Of a stretch of 64,000 nt of DNA, positions 1 through 12,823 are shown piece after piece. The DNA comes from Mercurialis annua (lineage: Eukaryota; Streptophyta; Magnoliopsida; Malpighiales; Euphorbiaceae): the NCBI RefSeq assembly GCF_937616625.2, contig NC_065571.1, positions 27,292,201 through 27,356,200 of the forward strand, written 5' to 3'. Under the pieces are notes generated by a model. The model saw nothing but the letters and a program-made list of their open reading frames with translations. It ran no database searches and had not been told where the DNA came from. Within the stretch, counting starts at the first letter, position 1, and each line of letters begins with the position of its first letter. Both the position numbers and the translations under genes were made by a program.

Positions 1-3000
1 CTTAAATTGCTAAAAAGGTGAAACATTTGGATTTGTTTCGTAACCTTTGTAAACGTTCGGCTTAAATCACTAAATAGGTGAAACGTTTGGATTTCTTTCG
101 TAACGTTTGTAAACTTTTGGCTTAAATCGCTAAAAAGGTGAAACGTTTGGATTTCTTTCGTATCGTTTGTAAACATTTGGCTTCAATCGCTAAAAGGTGA
201 AACGTTTGGATTTGGTACGAAACGTTTATACACGTTGGGCATAAATCGCAAAAAAGGTGAAATGTTTGGATTTATTTCGTAACGTTTTAAACGTTTGGCT
301 TAAATCACTAAAATGGGGAAACGTTTGGATTTGTTTCGTAACGTTTGTAAATGTTTCGCTTATATTGCTAGAAAGGTGAAATGTTTGGTTTTGTTTCATA
401 ACGTGTGTAAACGCTCGGCATAAATTGCTAAAGAGGTAAAACGTTTGGATTTCTTTCGTAACGTTTATAAACGTTTGGCTTAAATTGCTAAAAAGGTGAA
501 ACGCTTGGATTTTTTTCGGAACGTTTGTAAACGTTCGGCTTAAATTACTCAAAAATGTGAAACGCTTGGATTTGTTTCGGAACGTTTATAAACGTTTGGC
601 TTAAATTGCTAAAAAGGCGAAACGCTTGGATTTGTTTCATAACATTTGTAAACGTTTGGCTTAAATTGCAAAAAAGATGAAATGCTTGGTTTTGTTTTGT
701 AACGTTTGTAAAGGTTTGGCATAAATCGCTAAAAATGTGAAACGTTTGAATTTGTTTCGTAACGGTTTAATGTTTGGTTTTATTTCGTATCGTTTGTAAG
801 CTTTTGGCATAAATCGCTAACAAGGTGAAACGTTGGATTTGTTTCGTAATGTTTGTAAACGTTTGGCTTAAATCTGTAAAAAGGCGGAATGTTATGATTT
901 GTTTTGTAACGTTTGTACACGTTTGGATTAAAGTGTTAAAAAGGTAAAAAGTTTGGATTTATTTCGTAATGTTTGTAAACGTTTGGCATAAATAGATAAA
1001 AAGGTGAAACATTTGGATTTGTTTCGTATTGTTTGTAAACGTTTGGCTTAGATCGCTAAAAAGGTGAAACGTTTAGATTTGTTTCGTAATCTTTGTAGAC
1101 ATTTGGCTTAAATTGCTAAAAAGGTGAAACGCTTCTATTTGTTTTGTAGCGTTTATAAACATTGGCTTATATTGCTAATAAGGAGAAATGCTTGCATTTG
1201 TTTCATAACATTTGTAAACGTTTGGTTTAAATTGCTAAAAAGGTGAAACTTTTGGATTTATTTCGTAGCGTTTATAAACGTTTGGCTTAAATCGATAAAA
1301 AGGAGAAACGTTTGGATTTGTTTTGGTAACCTTTGTAAACGTTTGGTTTAAATCACTAAAAAGGTGAAACATTTGGATTTGTTTCGTAACGTTTGTAAAC
1401 GTTTGGATTAAATTGCTAAAAAGGTGAAACGCTTGGATTTTTTTTTGGAACTTTTGTAAACGTTTGGCTTAAATTGCTAAAAATATGAAACACTTGGATT
1501 TGTTTCGTAACGTTTGGCTTAAATTGCTAAAAAGGTGAAACGCTTGGTTTTGTTTCGTAACGTATGTAAAGGTTTGGCATAAATCGCTAAAAATGGGAAA
1601 CGTTTGGATTTGTTTCGTAACGTTTGTAAAGGTTCGGCTTAAATCCCTAAAAATGTGAAACTTGGATTTGTTTCGTAACGTTTTAAATGTTTGGTTTTAT
1701 TTCGTAACATTTGTAAACGTTTGGCTTAAAGCGCTAAAATGGGAAAACGTTTGGATTTTTGTCGTAACGTTTGTAAACGTTTGGCTTAAATTGCTAAAAA
1801 GGTGAAACGCTTGGATTTGTTTAGTAACGTTTGTAAACATTTGGCTTAATTTACTAATAAGGTGAAACGCTTGGATTTGTTTCGTAACGTTTTAATAGTT
1901 TGGTTTATTTTGTAACGTTTGTAAACGTTTGGCTTATATCGCTAAAAAGGGGAAACGTTTGGATTTGTTTCATAATCTCTGTAAACGTTTGGCTTAAATT
2001 GCTAAAAAGGTGAAACACTTAGATTTGTTTGGTAACGTTTGTAACCGTTTGGCTTAATTTACTATAAAGGTGAAACGCTTGGATTTGTTTCGTAACGTTT
2101 GTAAACGTTTGGCTTAAATTGCTAAAAAGATAAAACGCTTGGATTTGTTTCGTAACGTTTGTAAACGTTTGGCTTGAATTGCTAAAAAGGTGAAACCTTT
2201 GGATTTGTTTCATAGCCTTTGTAAATGTTTGCCTTAAATCGCTAAAAAGGTGAAACATTTGGATTTTTTGCGTAAAGTTTGTAAACATTTGGCTTCAATC
2301 GCTAATAAGGTCAAACATTTGGATTTGTTTCGTAACGTTTGTAAACATTTGGCAGAAATCGCTAAAAAGGTGAAATTTTTGGATTTGTTTGATAACGTTT
2401 TAAACATTTGGCTTAAATCGATAAAAAGAGGAAATGTTTGGGTTTGTTACGTCACGTTTGTAAACGTTTGGCATAAATAGCTAAAAAGGTGAAATGTTTG
2501 GTTTTGTTTCGTAACGTTTGTAAACGTTCGTCTTAAATCGCTAAAAAGAATAACATTTGGATTTGTTTCGTAACGTTTGTAAACGTTTGGTTTAAATTGC
2601 TAAAAAGGTAAAACGCTTGAATTTGTTTCGTAACGTTTGTAAACGTTTGGCTTAAATTGCTAAAAAGGAGAAACGTTTGGATTTGTTTCGTAACGTTTGT
2701 AAACGTTTGGCTTAAATTGCTAAAAAGGTGAAACGCTTGGATTTGTTTCGGAACGTTTGTTTGGCGTAAATTGCAAAAAAGATGAAATGTTTGGTTTTCG
2801 TTTCGTAACGTTTGTAAACATTTGGCTTAGATTGTTAAAAAGGTGAAACATTTGGATTTGTTTCATAACCTTTGTAAACTTTTGGCTTAAATCTCTAAAA
2901 AGGTGAACATTTTGGATTTGTTTTGTAACGTTTTAAACGTTTGGTTTTGTTTCGTAACGTTTGTAAAGATTTGGCTTAAATCGCTAAAATGTGAAACTTG

Positions 3001-5961
3001 GAGTTGTTTCATAACGTTTTAAACATTTGGTTTTATTTCGTAGCATTTGTAAACGTTTGGCATAAATCACTAAAATGGGGAAACGTTTGGATTTGTGTCG
3101 TAACGTTTGTAAAAGTTTGGTTTAAATTGCTAAAAGGTGAAACGTTTGGATTTGTTTAGTAACGTTTGTAAACGTTTGGCTTAATTTACTAATAAGGTGA
3201 AACGCTTGAATTTGTTTCGTAATGTTTTAATCGTTTGGTTTTATTTCGTAACGTTTGTATTCGTTTGGCTTAAATTGCTAAAAAGGTGAAACACTTGGAT
3301 TTGTTTGGTAATGTTTGTAAGCGTTTGGCTTAATTTATTAAAAAGGTGAAACGCATGGATTTGTTTCGTAACGTTTGTAAAGGTTTGGCTTAAATTGCTA
3401 AAAAGATGAAACCTTTGGATTTGTTTCTTAACCTTTGTAAATGTTTGCCTTATATCGCTAAAAAGGTGAAACGTTTGGATTTGTTTCGTAAAGTTTGTAA
3501 ACGTTTGGCTTAAATCGCCAAAAAGGTTAATCATTTGGATTTGTTTCGTAACGTTTGTAAATGTTTGGCAGAAATCGCTAAAAAGGTGAAATGTTTGGAT
3601 TTGTTTGATAACGTTTTAAACGTTTGGTTGAAATCGATAAAATGGGGAAATCTTTGGATTTGTTACGTAACGTCTGTAAACGTTTGGTATAAATTGCTAA
3701 AAAGGTTAAATGTTTGGTTTTGTTTCGTAACGTTTGTAAACGTTCGACTTAAATTGCTAAAAAGGTGAAACGCTTGGATTTGTTTCGTAACGTTTGTAAA
3801 CGTTTGGCTTAAATTGCTAAAAAGGTGAAACGCTTGGATTTGTTTTGTAACGTTTGTAAACGTTTGACTTAAATTGCTAAAAAGGTGAAACGCTTGGATT
3901 TGTTTTGGAACGTTTGTTAACGTTTGGCGTAAATTGCAAAAAAGGGGAAACGTTTGGTTTTGTTTCGTAAGTTTGTAAACATTTGGCTTAAATTGCTAAA
4001 AATGTGAAACGTTTAGATTTGATTCATAACCTTTGTAAACGTTTGGCTTAAATCTCAAAAAAGTTGAAAAGTTTGGATTTTTCATAACGTTTGTAAAGGT
4101 TTGGCTTAAATTGCTAAAGCGGTGAAACGCTTTCTTTTGTTTCGGAACGTTTGTAAACGCTTGTCTTAAATTGCTGAAAAGGTGAAACGCTTGATTGGTT
4201 TCGTAACGTTTGTAAACGTTTGGCTTAAATTGCTAAAAAGGGGAAATGCTTGGTTTTGTTTCGTAATGTTTGTAAAGGTTTGGCTTAAATTGCTAAAAAG
4301 GGGAAACGTTTGGATTTGTTTCGTAACATTTGTAAACGTATGGCTTAAGTCAGTATAAAGGCGAAACATTTGGATATATTTCGTAACGTTTGTTAACATT
4401 TGGCTTAAATCGCTAAAAAAGTGAAACGTTTGGATTTGCTTCTTAACATTTGTAAACATTTGGCATAAATCGCTAAAAAGGCAAAACGTTTGGATTTATT
4501 TCGTATCGTTTGTAAAAATTTGGCTTAAATCGCTAAAAAGGTGAAACGTTTAGATTTGTTTCGTATTGTTTGTAAACGTTTGCTTTAAATCGCAAAAAGG
4601 GTGAAACATTGGATTTGTTTCGTAGCTTCTGTAAACGTTTGTCGTACATTGCTAATAAGGAGAAACACTTGGATTTGTTTCGTACCGTTTGTAAACATTT
4701 GGCTTATATTTTTAAAAAGGTGAAACGTTTTGATTTGTTTCGTAGCGTTTGGCTTAAATGGCTAAAAAAAGGTGAAACGTTTGGATTTTTTGTAGCGTTT
4801 GTAAACGTTTTTCTTAAATCGCAAAAAAGGTGAAACATTTGGATTTGTTTCGTAGCATTTGTAAACGTTTGGCTTAAATTCCTAATAAGGGGTAACGCTT
4901 GGATTTGTTTCATAACGTTTGTAAACGTTTGGCTTAAATTTCCAAAAAGGTGAAACGTTTGGATTTGTTTCGTATCGTTTATAAACGTTTGGCTTAAATC
5001 GCTAAAAAGGAGAAACGTTTGGATTTTTTTCGTAATGTTTGTAAACATTTGGTTTAAATCGCTAAAAAGGGGAAACGTTTGGATTTGTTTCGTAACGTTT
5101 GTAAACGTTTGGCTTAAATTGCTAAAAAGGTGAAACACTTGGATTTCTTTCGGAACATTTGTAAACGTTTTGCTTAAATTGCTAAAAAAGTGAAACGCTT
5201 GGATTTGTTTCGTAACGTTTGTAAACGTTTGGCTTAAATTGCTAAAAAGGTGAAACACTTGGTTTTATTTCGTAACGTTTGTAAAGGTTTGGCACAAATT
5301 GCTAAAAATGTGAAACGTTTTTATTTGTTTCGTAACGTTTGTAAAGGTTTGGCTTAAATCGCTAAAAATATGTAACTTGGATTATTTTCGTAATGTTTTA
5401 AACATTTGGTTTTATTTCGTAACATTTGTAAACGTTTGGCTTAAATCGCTAAAATGGGGAAACGTTTGGATTTGTGTCGTAACGTTTGTAAACGTTTGGC
5501 TTAAATTGTGAAAAAGGTGAAATGCTTGGATTTGTTTAGAAACGTTTGTAAATGTTTGGCTTAATTTACTAATAAGGTTAAACGCTTGGATTTGTTTCGT
5601 AACATTTTAATTGTTTTGTTTTATTTCGTAACGTTTGTAAATATTTGGCTTATATTGTTAAAAAGGGGAAACTTTTGGATTCGTTTCATAACCTTTGTAA
5701 ACTTTTGGCTTAAATTGCTAAAAAGATGAAACACTTGGATTTGTTTCGTAACGTTTGTAAACATTTCGCTTAATTTACTAAAAAGGTGAAACGCTTGGAT
5801 TTGTTTCGTAACATTTGTAAATATTTGACTTAAATTGCTAAAAAGGTAAAACGCTTGGATTTGTTTCGTAACGTTTGTAAACGTTTGGCTTAAATTGCTA
5901 AAAAGGTGAAACCTTTGGATTTGTTTCATAACCTTTGTAAACGTTCAGCTTAAATCGCTAA
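1..5961 (+). repeat. 60-bp satellite array, block A
   Basis: About 99 tandem copies of a 60-bp monomer. In this orientation the monomer reads, in 10-base pieces: AAACGTTTGG, ATTTGTTTCG, TAACGTTTGT, AAACGTTTGG, CTTAAATCGC, TAAAAAGGTG. The piece AAACGTTTGG occurs at positions 1 and 31, so the unit looks like a diverged dimer of a 30-bp ancestor. Many copies carry AAACGCTTGG and AATTGC instead of AAACGTTTGG and AATCGC. Short units lacking part of a monomer (CGTTTTAAACGTTTGG) recur and mark a higher-order period. Because 60 is divisible by three, the minus strand stays open for long stretches with a 20-residue period; I regard these reading frames as by-products of the repeat. Confidence 0.97.
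1845..5575 (+). repeat. higher-order repeat of about 1.2-1.3 kb inside block A
   Basis: The variant CTTAATTTACTAATAA recurs at 1845, 3180 and 5560. A second diagnostic variant, GCAGAAATCGCTAAAAAGG, recurs at 2352, 3568 and 8901. Spacings are 1335 and 2380 for the first, and 1216 and (after subtracting the solo LTR) about 2500 for the second. Each variant sits in the same string of neighbouring variant monomers, so whole blocks of roughly 20-22 monomers, and doublets of them, were duplicated. The exact unit boundaries need a dot plot. Confidence 0.7.
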
Positions 5962-6555
5962 TGTCACGACCCATTTTTATGAATCGTGATCGGCGCTAGG
6001 ATATGGGTAATGTAGTACCAACACCCGTAGCTAGCCTTTCTTATATCATACAATTCGATTAAACTTGCAGAAAACCAATGCTTGGGGGCAACCGAGACTT
6101 CAGCCTAATTCTAACAGTTATTATATTCAACAGTTAATATAACATACTTATTCAATTCCGAGTCTAAAATAGATATAGCATAAACCAATGTAAATAATGT
6201 GTCATGCCAAAGCAATATATCCAGTCGAACCAATCCGACAAACAACTATAATAAACATAAAGACGTCTAGTCAACTACTGCGGTCTAAGAATAAAATAGT
6301 TTGATAGTTCTACTAAAATAAATGGAACCTCCGTGGAAAAGTAAATGCGGAGATCACCAGACTCTCTCAGATCATAACCCTGGGAAAAATTTGGAAAACA
6401 ACGGGGTCAAATATACTTAGATGAGTTTATACTACTATCTACATTTATTAAACGGAAAACCTTTAAAACCGTTTAAAACATTTAATAACGATATTAGGAA
6501 TAATAGTTGGAACCCTAATCCACAATTCTAAATAAATAATATAATCCAATAGGTC

Positions 6556-6682
6556 TGGTCCCGAGAGCTGAGCTACACCGAGTTACCACTGACCACACTT
6601 TTTCCATATCCAGAGTCCCGAGAGCTGTGCTACACCGAGTTACTCTATTTGGTCCCGAGAGCAATGCTCACACCGAGTTACC
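6556..6682 (-). repeat. three-copy motif near the 3' end of the solo LTR
   Basis: Three spaced copies of a sequence that reads GTAACTCGGTGTAGCTC plus AGCTCTCGGGAC on the minus strand. The same triplet is in the intact LTR at 12824-12941. The function is unknown. Confidence 0.8.
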
Positions 6683-7382
6683 ACATTTCCATATATACCT
6701 TATTACCGGTGCGCACGCAGTCCTAATGATGCCCATTAGGTAGCATGTTCCAACTAGAAGCCATAATATAAAAACGGTTCGCAATATACGTACAGTATAC
6801 ATATTTATTATTAAAATAACAATTTACTTAATAAAGCGGTAAATAGTAAGTACAAACTCATTGCTTGCTAATCCACGTGATAACCGGCAAGCAACTAATC
6901 CTGGTTCGCCTCTGAAGCACGAACAGTAGACGGGTCTAGACAAATAAAATAATTATTAAAAACAGACCCTAACTCTAGAGAGTACTAGACACCACATAGG
7001 ACTAGCACAAATAACACGTCGGAATAAAACAAGTCAGAACACAAAAAAATACCCAATAGGTAATAAAGCCCAATTAATAAAAGTTTATTGAGTTCTCGCA
7101 TAAAATTCGATTTACAAATATTATTTAATAATCTTTAAATAATAATTAATTTCCAAATAGTGAGTTAGCCGAGTTACCAATAACTACCAAGCTAACCTTA
7201 CTTGTCGGGTGATCCAAGTCTAACCTGACTCAAAACGTTTATCAAATATAAACCCGAGTTTATATTTATAAAATAATTCGATAAAATAATAATCTATTTT
7301 AAAAGCAGAATTCAATAACTTCGATTGCAAGTAACCCAAGTTACAACCCAAGAACCTAACCATTTTAAGTTTATAAAAGTTT

Positions 7383-7463
7383 AGGGACTAAACTGTACTT
7401 TAGCCAATTAGGGACTAAACTGTACTTTAGCCAATTAGGGACTAAATTGTACTTTAGCCAATT
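7383..7463 (-). repeat. 27-bp minisatellite inside the solo LTR
   Basis: Three adjacent 27-bp units containing GGGACTAAACTGTACTTTAG, followed further on by a degenerate copy near 7560. The matching units in the complete LTR are at 12036-12116. The motif lies within the part of the LTR expected to be transcribed. Confidence 0.85.
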
Positions 7464-8529
7464 TGATATTTGAAATCAAATTAATTACTTTTGTTTATAA
7501 TTAAAACAAAATATAAAGTTACTAACCAAAAACTTAATTAAATAAGTTTTAAAACGTTTAAGAACTAAATTGTAATTTAGCCAATTTATACCAAATCGAA
7601 ATTCGAAATTAAATATAATTACCCGAGTAATTATATTAGCTTAATTTATAAATAACTATAGTTTTAAATATTTAAATTATAAATCAAAATAAAATCCAAG
7701 TTATTAGTTAAAGTTTAACATTAAGGATTTATTTGATTTGAGCTAAACATTTAGGTGATCAAAATTAGCAATTAACCATCTTCTCTATTTTAAAACCCAA
7801 CAACCCGCCTAACACAACAATTCACCAACCACCATTTTTGTTACTGAACCTAATCTTAAACAAAAACAACATAAAATCACAAACCACTTAGAGCGTGATC
7901 ATATGGCATAGATACAACCCATAAACTCAACTGAGGCAAACCACCAAACATTAAAAATGTTAACAGCAATAAGAATTTAGAATCGGCAATAACGAATCAA
8001 GGACCGGAACGATGGTACAAACTCAATCCGTAAGCTTTAGCTATTAACCACTACTCATACCAATGGATTCATAGCCATTAAACAAGAAACATCATGGACA
8101 AAAGAAAAAGAAATAATCGGCAGTAACTCAAAGAAACGAAACAGAGTATATATATCAACTAAAAACGATAACCATACGGCGATTGAAACGGGATCGATAG
8201 CGTACCGTTTAGCGTAAACGAGATAGGAGAAAGTAGGGAATTGGGTCTAGAACGTCTGAGATCAAGCGGAATCAATTTCGATCTAGAAACGAGAGAGAAC
8301 GATCAAAAATACGGAATGCCGCTCAAAACCAAAACTGAAATCTGAATACAAACTTACCGATGATTTTCCTTGAACTTTGAGAGGGATTTTGATCAACGAA
8401 TTCTCAGCGAAAACGGAAAAGAATGATTGCTATGGTTTCTTTGTTGAATGGAGAGTGAATTAGGGTTGTGATTTTGGTATTTAAGTAGGTCGATTAGGTT
8501 AAAAACGAAAAACAAAACTGCCCCCTCCC

Positions 8530-8690
8530 TCGGTGTATTAATTCTCGAACGAGACCAGCAAATTTGAGGCTGGGTCTCATACGAGACCTTGAAGTCTCGT
8601 ACGAGACTTCACCATTTCGAATCAGGTCTCTTTTGAGACCTGATTCGAAAGGTGTGGTTCAACCCTTTTGGTTGAACCACAACCCGAACC
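8530..8690 (-). repeat. palindrome-rich cassette of the solo LTR
   Basis: A cluster of inverted repeats built on GTCTC...GAGAC and TTCGAATCAGG...CCTGATTCGAA, followed by GGTTCAACC...GGTTGAACC arms. It occupies the same place in the LTR as the inverted repeats at 10845-10943 of the intact element, but its internal sequence differs. Confidence 0.75.
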
Positions 8691-8791
8691 GAAGTATCTT
8701 TAATTCAAAATAGTCACAAATCGAACCACAAAACCAGAAAAATTACCGGAAAGATTAAAAATAATAATTTAAAATTTTACGGGATATTACA

Positions 8792-10666
8792 TAAAAAGGT
8801 GAAACGTTTGGATTTGTTTCGTAACGTTTGTAAACGTCTGGCTTCAATCGCTAAAAAGGTTAAACGTTTGGATTTGTTTCGTAATGTTTGTAAACGTTTA
8901 GCAGAAATCGCTAAAAAGGTGAAATGTTTTGATTTGTTTGATAACGTTTTAAACGTTGGGCTTAAATCGATAACATGGAAAAATGTTTGGATTTGTTACG
9001 TAACGTTTGCAAATGTTTGGCATAAATTGCTAAAAAGGTGAAATGTTTTGTTTTATTTTGTAACGTCTGTAAACGTTTGGCTTAATTCGCTAAAAAGGAG
9101 AAACATTTTGATTTGTTTTGTAACGTTTGTAAACGTTTGGCTTAAATTGTTAAAAAGGTGAAACACTTGGATTTGTTTCGTAACGTTTGTAAATGTTTGG
9201 CTTAAATTGCTAAAAAGGTGAAACGCTTGTATTTGTTTTGTAACGTTTGTAAACGTTTGGCTTAAATTGCTAAAAAGGGGAAACGCTTGGATTTGTTTTG
9301 GAACGTTTGTTAACGTTTGGCGTAAATTGCAAAAAAGGTGAAACGTTTGGTTTGTTTCGTAACGTTTGTTAACATTTCGCCTAAATTGCTAAAAAAGGTG
9401 AAACGTTTGGATTTGTTTCATAACCTTTGTAAACCTTTGGCTTAAATCTCTAAAAAGGTGAAAAGTTTGGATTTTTTCATAACGTTTGTAAACGTTTGGC
9501 ATAAATTGCTAAAAAGGTTAAACGCTTGATTGGTTTCGTAACGTTTGTAAACGTTTGGCTTAAATTGCTAAAAAGGTGAAACGCTTGATTGGATTCGTAA
9601 CGTTTGTAAACGTTTGGCTTAAACTGCTAAAAATGGGAAATGCTTGGTTTTTTTCGTAACATTTGTAAAGGTTTGTCTTAAATCGCTAAAAAAGTGAAAC
9701 GTTTGGATTTGTTTCGTAACGTTTTAAACATTTGGTTTTGTTTCGTAACGTTTGTAAACTTTTCGTTTAAATCGCTAAAAAGGGGAAACATTTGCATTTA
9801 TTTTGTAACGTTTGTAAACGATTTGGATTTGTTTTGTTACTTTTGTAAACGTTTGGCTTAAATCGCTAAAAAGGGAAAACGTTTGGATTTGTTTTGTAAT
9901 GTTTGTAAACGTTTGGCATAAATCGCTAAAAAGGGGAAACGTTTGGATTTGTTTCGTATCGTTTGGAAACTTTTGGCTTAAATCGCTAAAAATGCGAAAC
10001 GTTTTGATTTGTTTCGTATAGTTTGTAAACGTTTGGCTTAGATCGCAAAAAAGGTAAACATTTGGATTTGTTTCGTAGCGTTTGTAAACGTTTGGCTTAA
10101 ATTGCTAATAAGGAGAAACGATTGGATTTGTTTCATAACGTTTGTAAACGTTTGGCTTAAATTGCTAAAAAGGGAAAACGTTTAGATTTGTTTCGTAGCG
10201 TTTGTAAACGTTTGGCTTAAATGGCTAAAAAGATTAAACTTTTGGATTTGTTTTCTACTGTTTGTAAACGTTTGGCTTAAAACTCTAAAAAGGTGAAACG
10301 TTTGGATTTGTTTCGTAACGTTTGTAAACGTTCTGCTTAAATTGCTAAAAAGGTGAAACGCTTGGATTTGTTTTGGAATGTTTGTAAACGTTTGGCTTAA
10401 ATTGGTAAAAAGGTGAAACGCTTGGATTTATTTCGTAATGTTTGTAAACGTTTGGCTTATATAGCAAAAAAGGTGAAACGCTTTGTTTTGTTTCGTAACG
10501 TTTTTAAAGAATTGGCTTAAATAGTTAAAATGTGAAATGTTTGGATTTGTTTTGTAGCGTTTTAAAAGTTTGGTGTTGTTTTGTAACATTTGCAAACGTT
10601 TGGCTTAAATCGCTAAAAAGGGGTAACGTTTGGATTTGTTTCGTAACGTTTGTAAACGTTTGGCTT
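8792..10666 (+). repeat. 60-bp satellite array, block B
   Basis: About 31 monomers in the same orientation as block A. It begins in mid-monomer (TAAAAAGGTG), continuing the monomer interrupted at 5961, and ends at GGCTT immediately before the LTR of the gypsy element. No gene is visible. Confidence 0.97.
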
Positions 10667-10844
10667 TGTAATATCCCGTAAAATTTTACATTTATTTTTC
10701 GATAATTTCCGACAATTTTCCGGTTGTTTTAAAGTAACTTCAATGATAGCGGTTTGATTCGAGTTGATTCGGGATTGGGGTTGATCTAGGTTCAACCATT
10801 TTAATTTTTATTTTTAAAAAACAAAAAAAAATAATGGAAGACAA

Positions 10845-10943
10845 ATTCTCGTTCGAGAATTTTATGATTCTCGAACGAGAATCTTGTTGGGGGCCTGGTC
10901 TCGAACTTGAACGGGAATCGGGCCTGAAAGGCTATTCCCGTTC
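10845..10943 (+). repeat. inverted-repeat cassette of the 5' LTR
   Basis: ATTCTCGTTCGAGAAT (10845-10860) and its exact reverse complement (10867-10882) form a perfect 16-bp stem with a 6-nt loop. A second pair, GAACGGGAAT (10909-10918) and ATTCCCGTTC (10934-10943), follows. It lies about 50-150 bp upstream of the TATA-like box. The 3' LTR copy differs here by an insertion of about 17 bp. Confidence 0.9.
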
Positions 10944-11006
10944 GAAACTTCTTCCACCCTTGCGTGGGGGCAGTTTCGTCACTTATTCTAACCTACTCCG
11001 ACCTAC

Positions 11007-11013
11007 TTAAATA
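11007..11013 (+). promoter_or_regulatory. TATA-like box of the 5' LTR
   Basis: TTAAATA within CTACTTAAATACG. The same sequence is at 19311-19317 in the 3' LTR and, reverse-complemented, in the solo LTR. This conservation and its position before a pyrimidine-rich stretch suggest the promoter, with transcription starting about 30 bp downstream. There is no direct evidence for the start. Confidence 0.4.
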
Positions 11014-11121
11014 CGTAACTTTTAACATAATCTCTTCTCCATTCTACAAACAAACCCTAACCCCCATTCCCTTACTCATTCTCTGAAAAACGAAGCTGCA
11101 ATCTTCATTCAAAGTGGCTGT

Positions 11122-11131
11122 CCCGGTAAGC
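11122..11131 (+). promoter_or_regulatory. possible 5' splice site in the LTR leader
   Basis: CCCGGTAAGC matches the plant donor consensus, with GT at 11126-11127. The 3' LTR has the same bases, and the more diverged solo LTR has CGGTAAGTTTG at the matching place (rc of 8350-8360), although the surrounding sequence differs. The candidate acceptor is the CCCAG at 13115-13119. Inference only. Confidence 0.35.
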
Positions 11132-12035
11132 TTCCATAACTCCATTAATTTCAGTTTTTGGTTTTGAGCGACATTTCGTATTTTTGATCGTTCTCTTTTG
11201 TTTCTAGATCGAAATTGATTCCATTCGATCCCAGAGATTCTAGACTCGCGTACCTTCGATCCCCCACCTCGTTTTCGCAAAACGGTACGTGAACAATCTC
11301 TTTCTAATCGCCGTACGGTGTACCGTTTTAAGATGCTATACACTGTTCTTGAATAATCATGGTTGCTGCCGAATCATTTTCTCTTTTGCCATGTTTTGTT
11401 GATTGATTTAAGGATATAATCTCTTAGTATGTTAGTCGTATATCGTTTCGAGCTATTGGTTGCGGTTTGAATCCATTATTTCGGACCCATCAACATTTGG
11501 CTATTCTCGGTTTCGTTTGCTAATTACTGTGTTTGTAATGCTAGAGTATATTGATTTAATCTTGATTAATAATGGTTTGATAAGGGTTGTGAGGATTCAA
11601 ATTGTAAGATTGGTGTTGCATGCTTCTAAGTTAATTTGAATCCTTGATTTGGAGTTCCTGCAAATTGGTTGAATGGCTTGGGCGGGGAGTGTTCATTGTT
11701 TTGAAATGGAGATGATGGTTAAATGTCCTTTTTGGTTACCTGATTGTTTTGTTTAAATCAAACAAATCCTTAATGTTTAACTTTAACTTATAGCTTGGAA
11801 TTTATTTTGATTTATAAATTAATTATTTAAAACGATAATTATTTATAAATTAAGCTAATATAATTACTCGAGTAATTATATTTAATTTCAAAATTTGATT
11901 TGGTATAAATTGGCTAAATTACAATTTAATCCCTAAACGTTTTAAAACTTAGTTAATTAAGTTTTTGATTAGTAACGTTATATTTTGTATTAATTATAAA
12001 CAAAAGTAATTAATTTTTTTCTAAATATCAAAGAT

Positions 12036-12116
12036 GGCTAAAGTACAGTTTAGACCCTAATTGGCTAAATTACAGTTTAGTCCCTAATTGGCTAAAGTAT
12101 AATTTAGTCCCTAAAC
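12036..12116 (+). repeat. 27-bp minisatellite in the 5' LTR
   Basis: Three adjacent 27-bp units of the type GGCTAAA.TACAGTTTAG plus TCCCTAATT, with a degenerate relative near 11912-11938. The solo LTR has the same three-unit array in reverse complement. Confidence 0.85.
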
Positions 12117-12823
12117 TTTTATAAGATTTATTTAATTAAATTTTTTGGGTTGTAACTTGGGTTACTTGAAATTGAAGTTATTGAGTTCCGCTTTTAAAAT
12201 GGATTATTATTTATTGAATTATTTTCTAAATATAAACTCGGGTTTATATTGATAAATGTTTTGAGTCGGGTTAGACTTGGGTCACCCGACAAGTGAGGTT
12301 AGCTTGGTAGTTATTGGTAACTCGGCTAACCCACTATTTGAAAATTAATTATTATTTAAAGAATATTAAATAATATTTATTAATTGGATTTTAAAGCGAG
12401 AACTCAATAAACTTGTACTAATTGGGCGCATGTACCTGTTGGGTATTTTTGTGTTAATTTGGTTTATTTAATTCCGACGTGTTAGTTGTGCTAGTCCTAT
12501 GTGGTGTCTAGTACTCTCTAGAGTTAGGGTCTGTTTTTAATAATTATTTTATTTGTCTAGACCCGTCTATTGTTCGTGCTCCATAGACGAACCAGGATTA
12601 GTTGCTTAACGGTATTCACGTGGATTAGCAAGCAGTGAGTTTGTACTTACTATTTACCGCTTTATTAAGTAAATTGTTATTTTAATATTAAATATATATA
12701 CTGTACGTATATTTCGAACCGTTTTTATATTATGGCTTCTAGTTAGAACATGCTACCTAATGGGCATCCTTAGGACTGTGTGCGCACCGGTAATGATCTG
12801 GGTAAGGTAATTATGGTAATGTG

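Larger units (their letters stand above)
5962..8791 (-). mobile_element. solo LTR of the Tekay-like element (2830 bp)
   Basis: Read on the minus strand it starts TGTAATATCCCGTAAAATTT and ends GGGTCGTGACA, the same termini as the LTR at 10667-13537 (2871 bp), and the two align over most of their length. No internal region follows on either side; satellite resumes directly. Only a 3-bp TAA is repeated at the two edges, not the usual 5 bp, so the duplication has decayed or the ends recombined. The probable origin is LTR-LTR recombination that removed the body of an element. The satellite higher-order pattern runs through in register when the LTR is subtracted. A TATA-like stretch (rc of 8476-8482) and a GGTAAGT splice-donor-like site (rc of 8352-8359) are retained. 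Confidence 0.9.

Noticed and set aside
226..5929. Open frames of 70-184 codons across the satellite, with a 20-residue period (minus: SQTFTNVTKQIQTFHLFS type; plus: KRLDLFRNVCKRLA type); the same occurs throughout 20000-36000 and 58900-63600.
   Set aside because: The 60-bp unit is a multiple of three and its minus-strand consensus lacks stops, so long frames arise automatically. They are open on both strands, start at arbitrary codons, and end wherever a monomer has an indel. There is no promoter or consistent start.
1..5961. Could the regular repeats be a CRISPR array?
   Set aside because: There are no unique spacers; the whole 60 bp repeats. The context is a eukaryotic retrotransposon landscape.
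5957..8796. A 5-bp target-site duplication around the solo LTR.
   Set aside because: The flanking bases are GCTAA and TAAAA; only TAA is shared, and A-rich satellite makes that weak.
11044..11343. 99-codon minus-strand frame, also at 19348-19647.
   Set aside because: It is shared only because the two LTRs are copies of each other. It runs antisense to the predicted transcript and is not open in the solo LTR.
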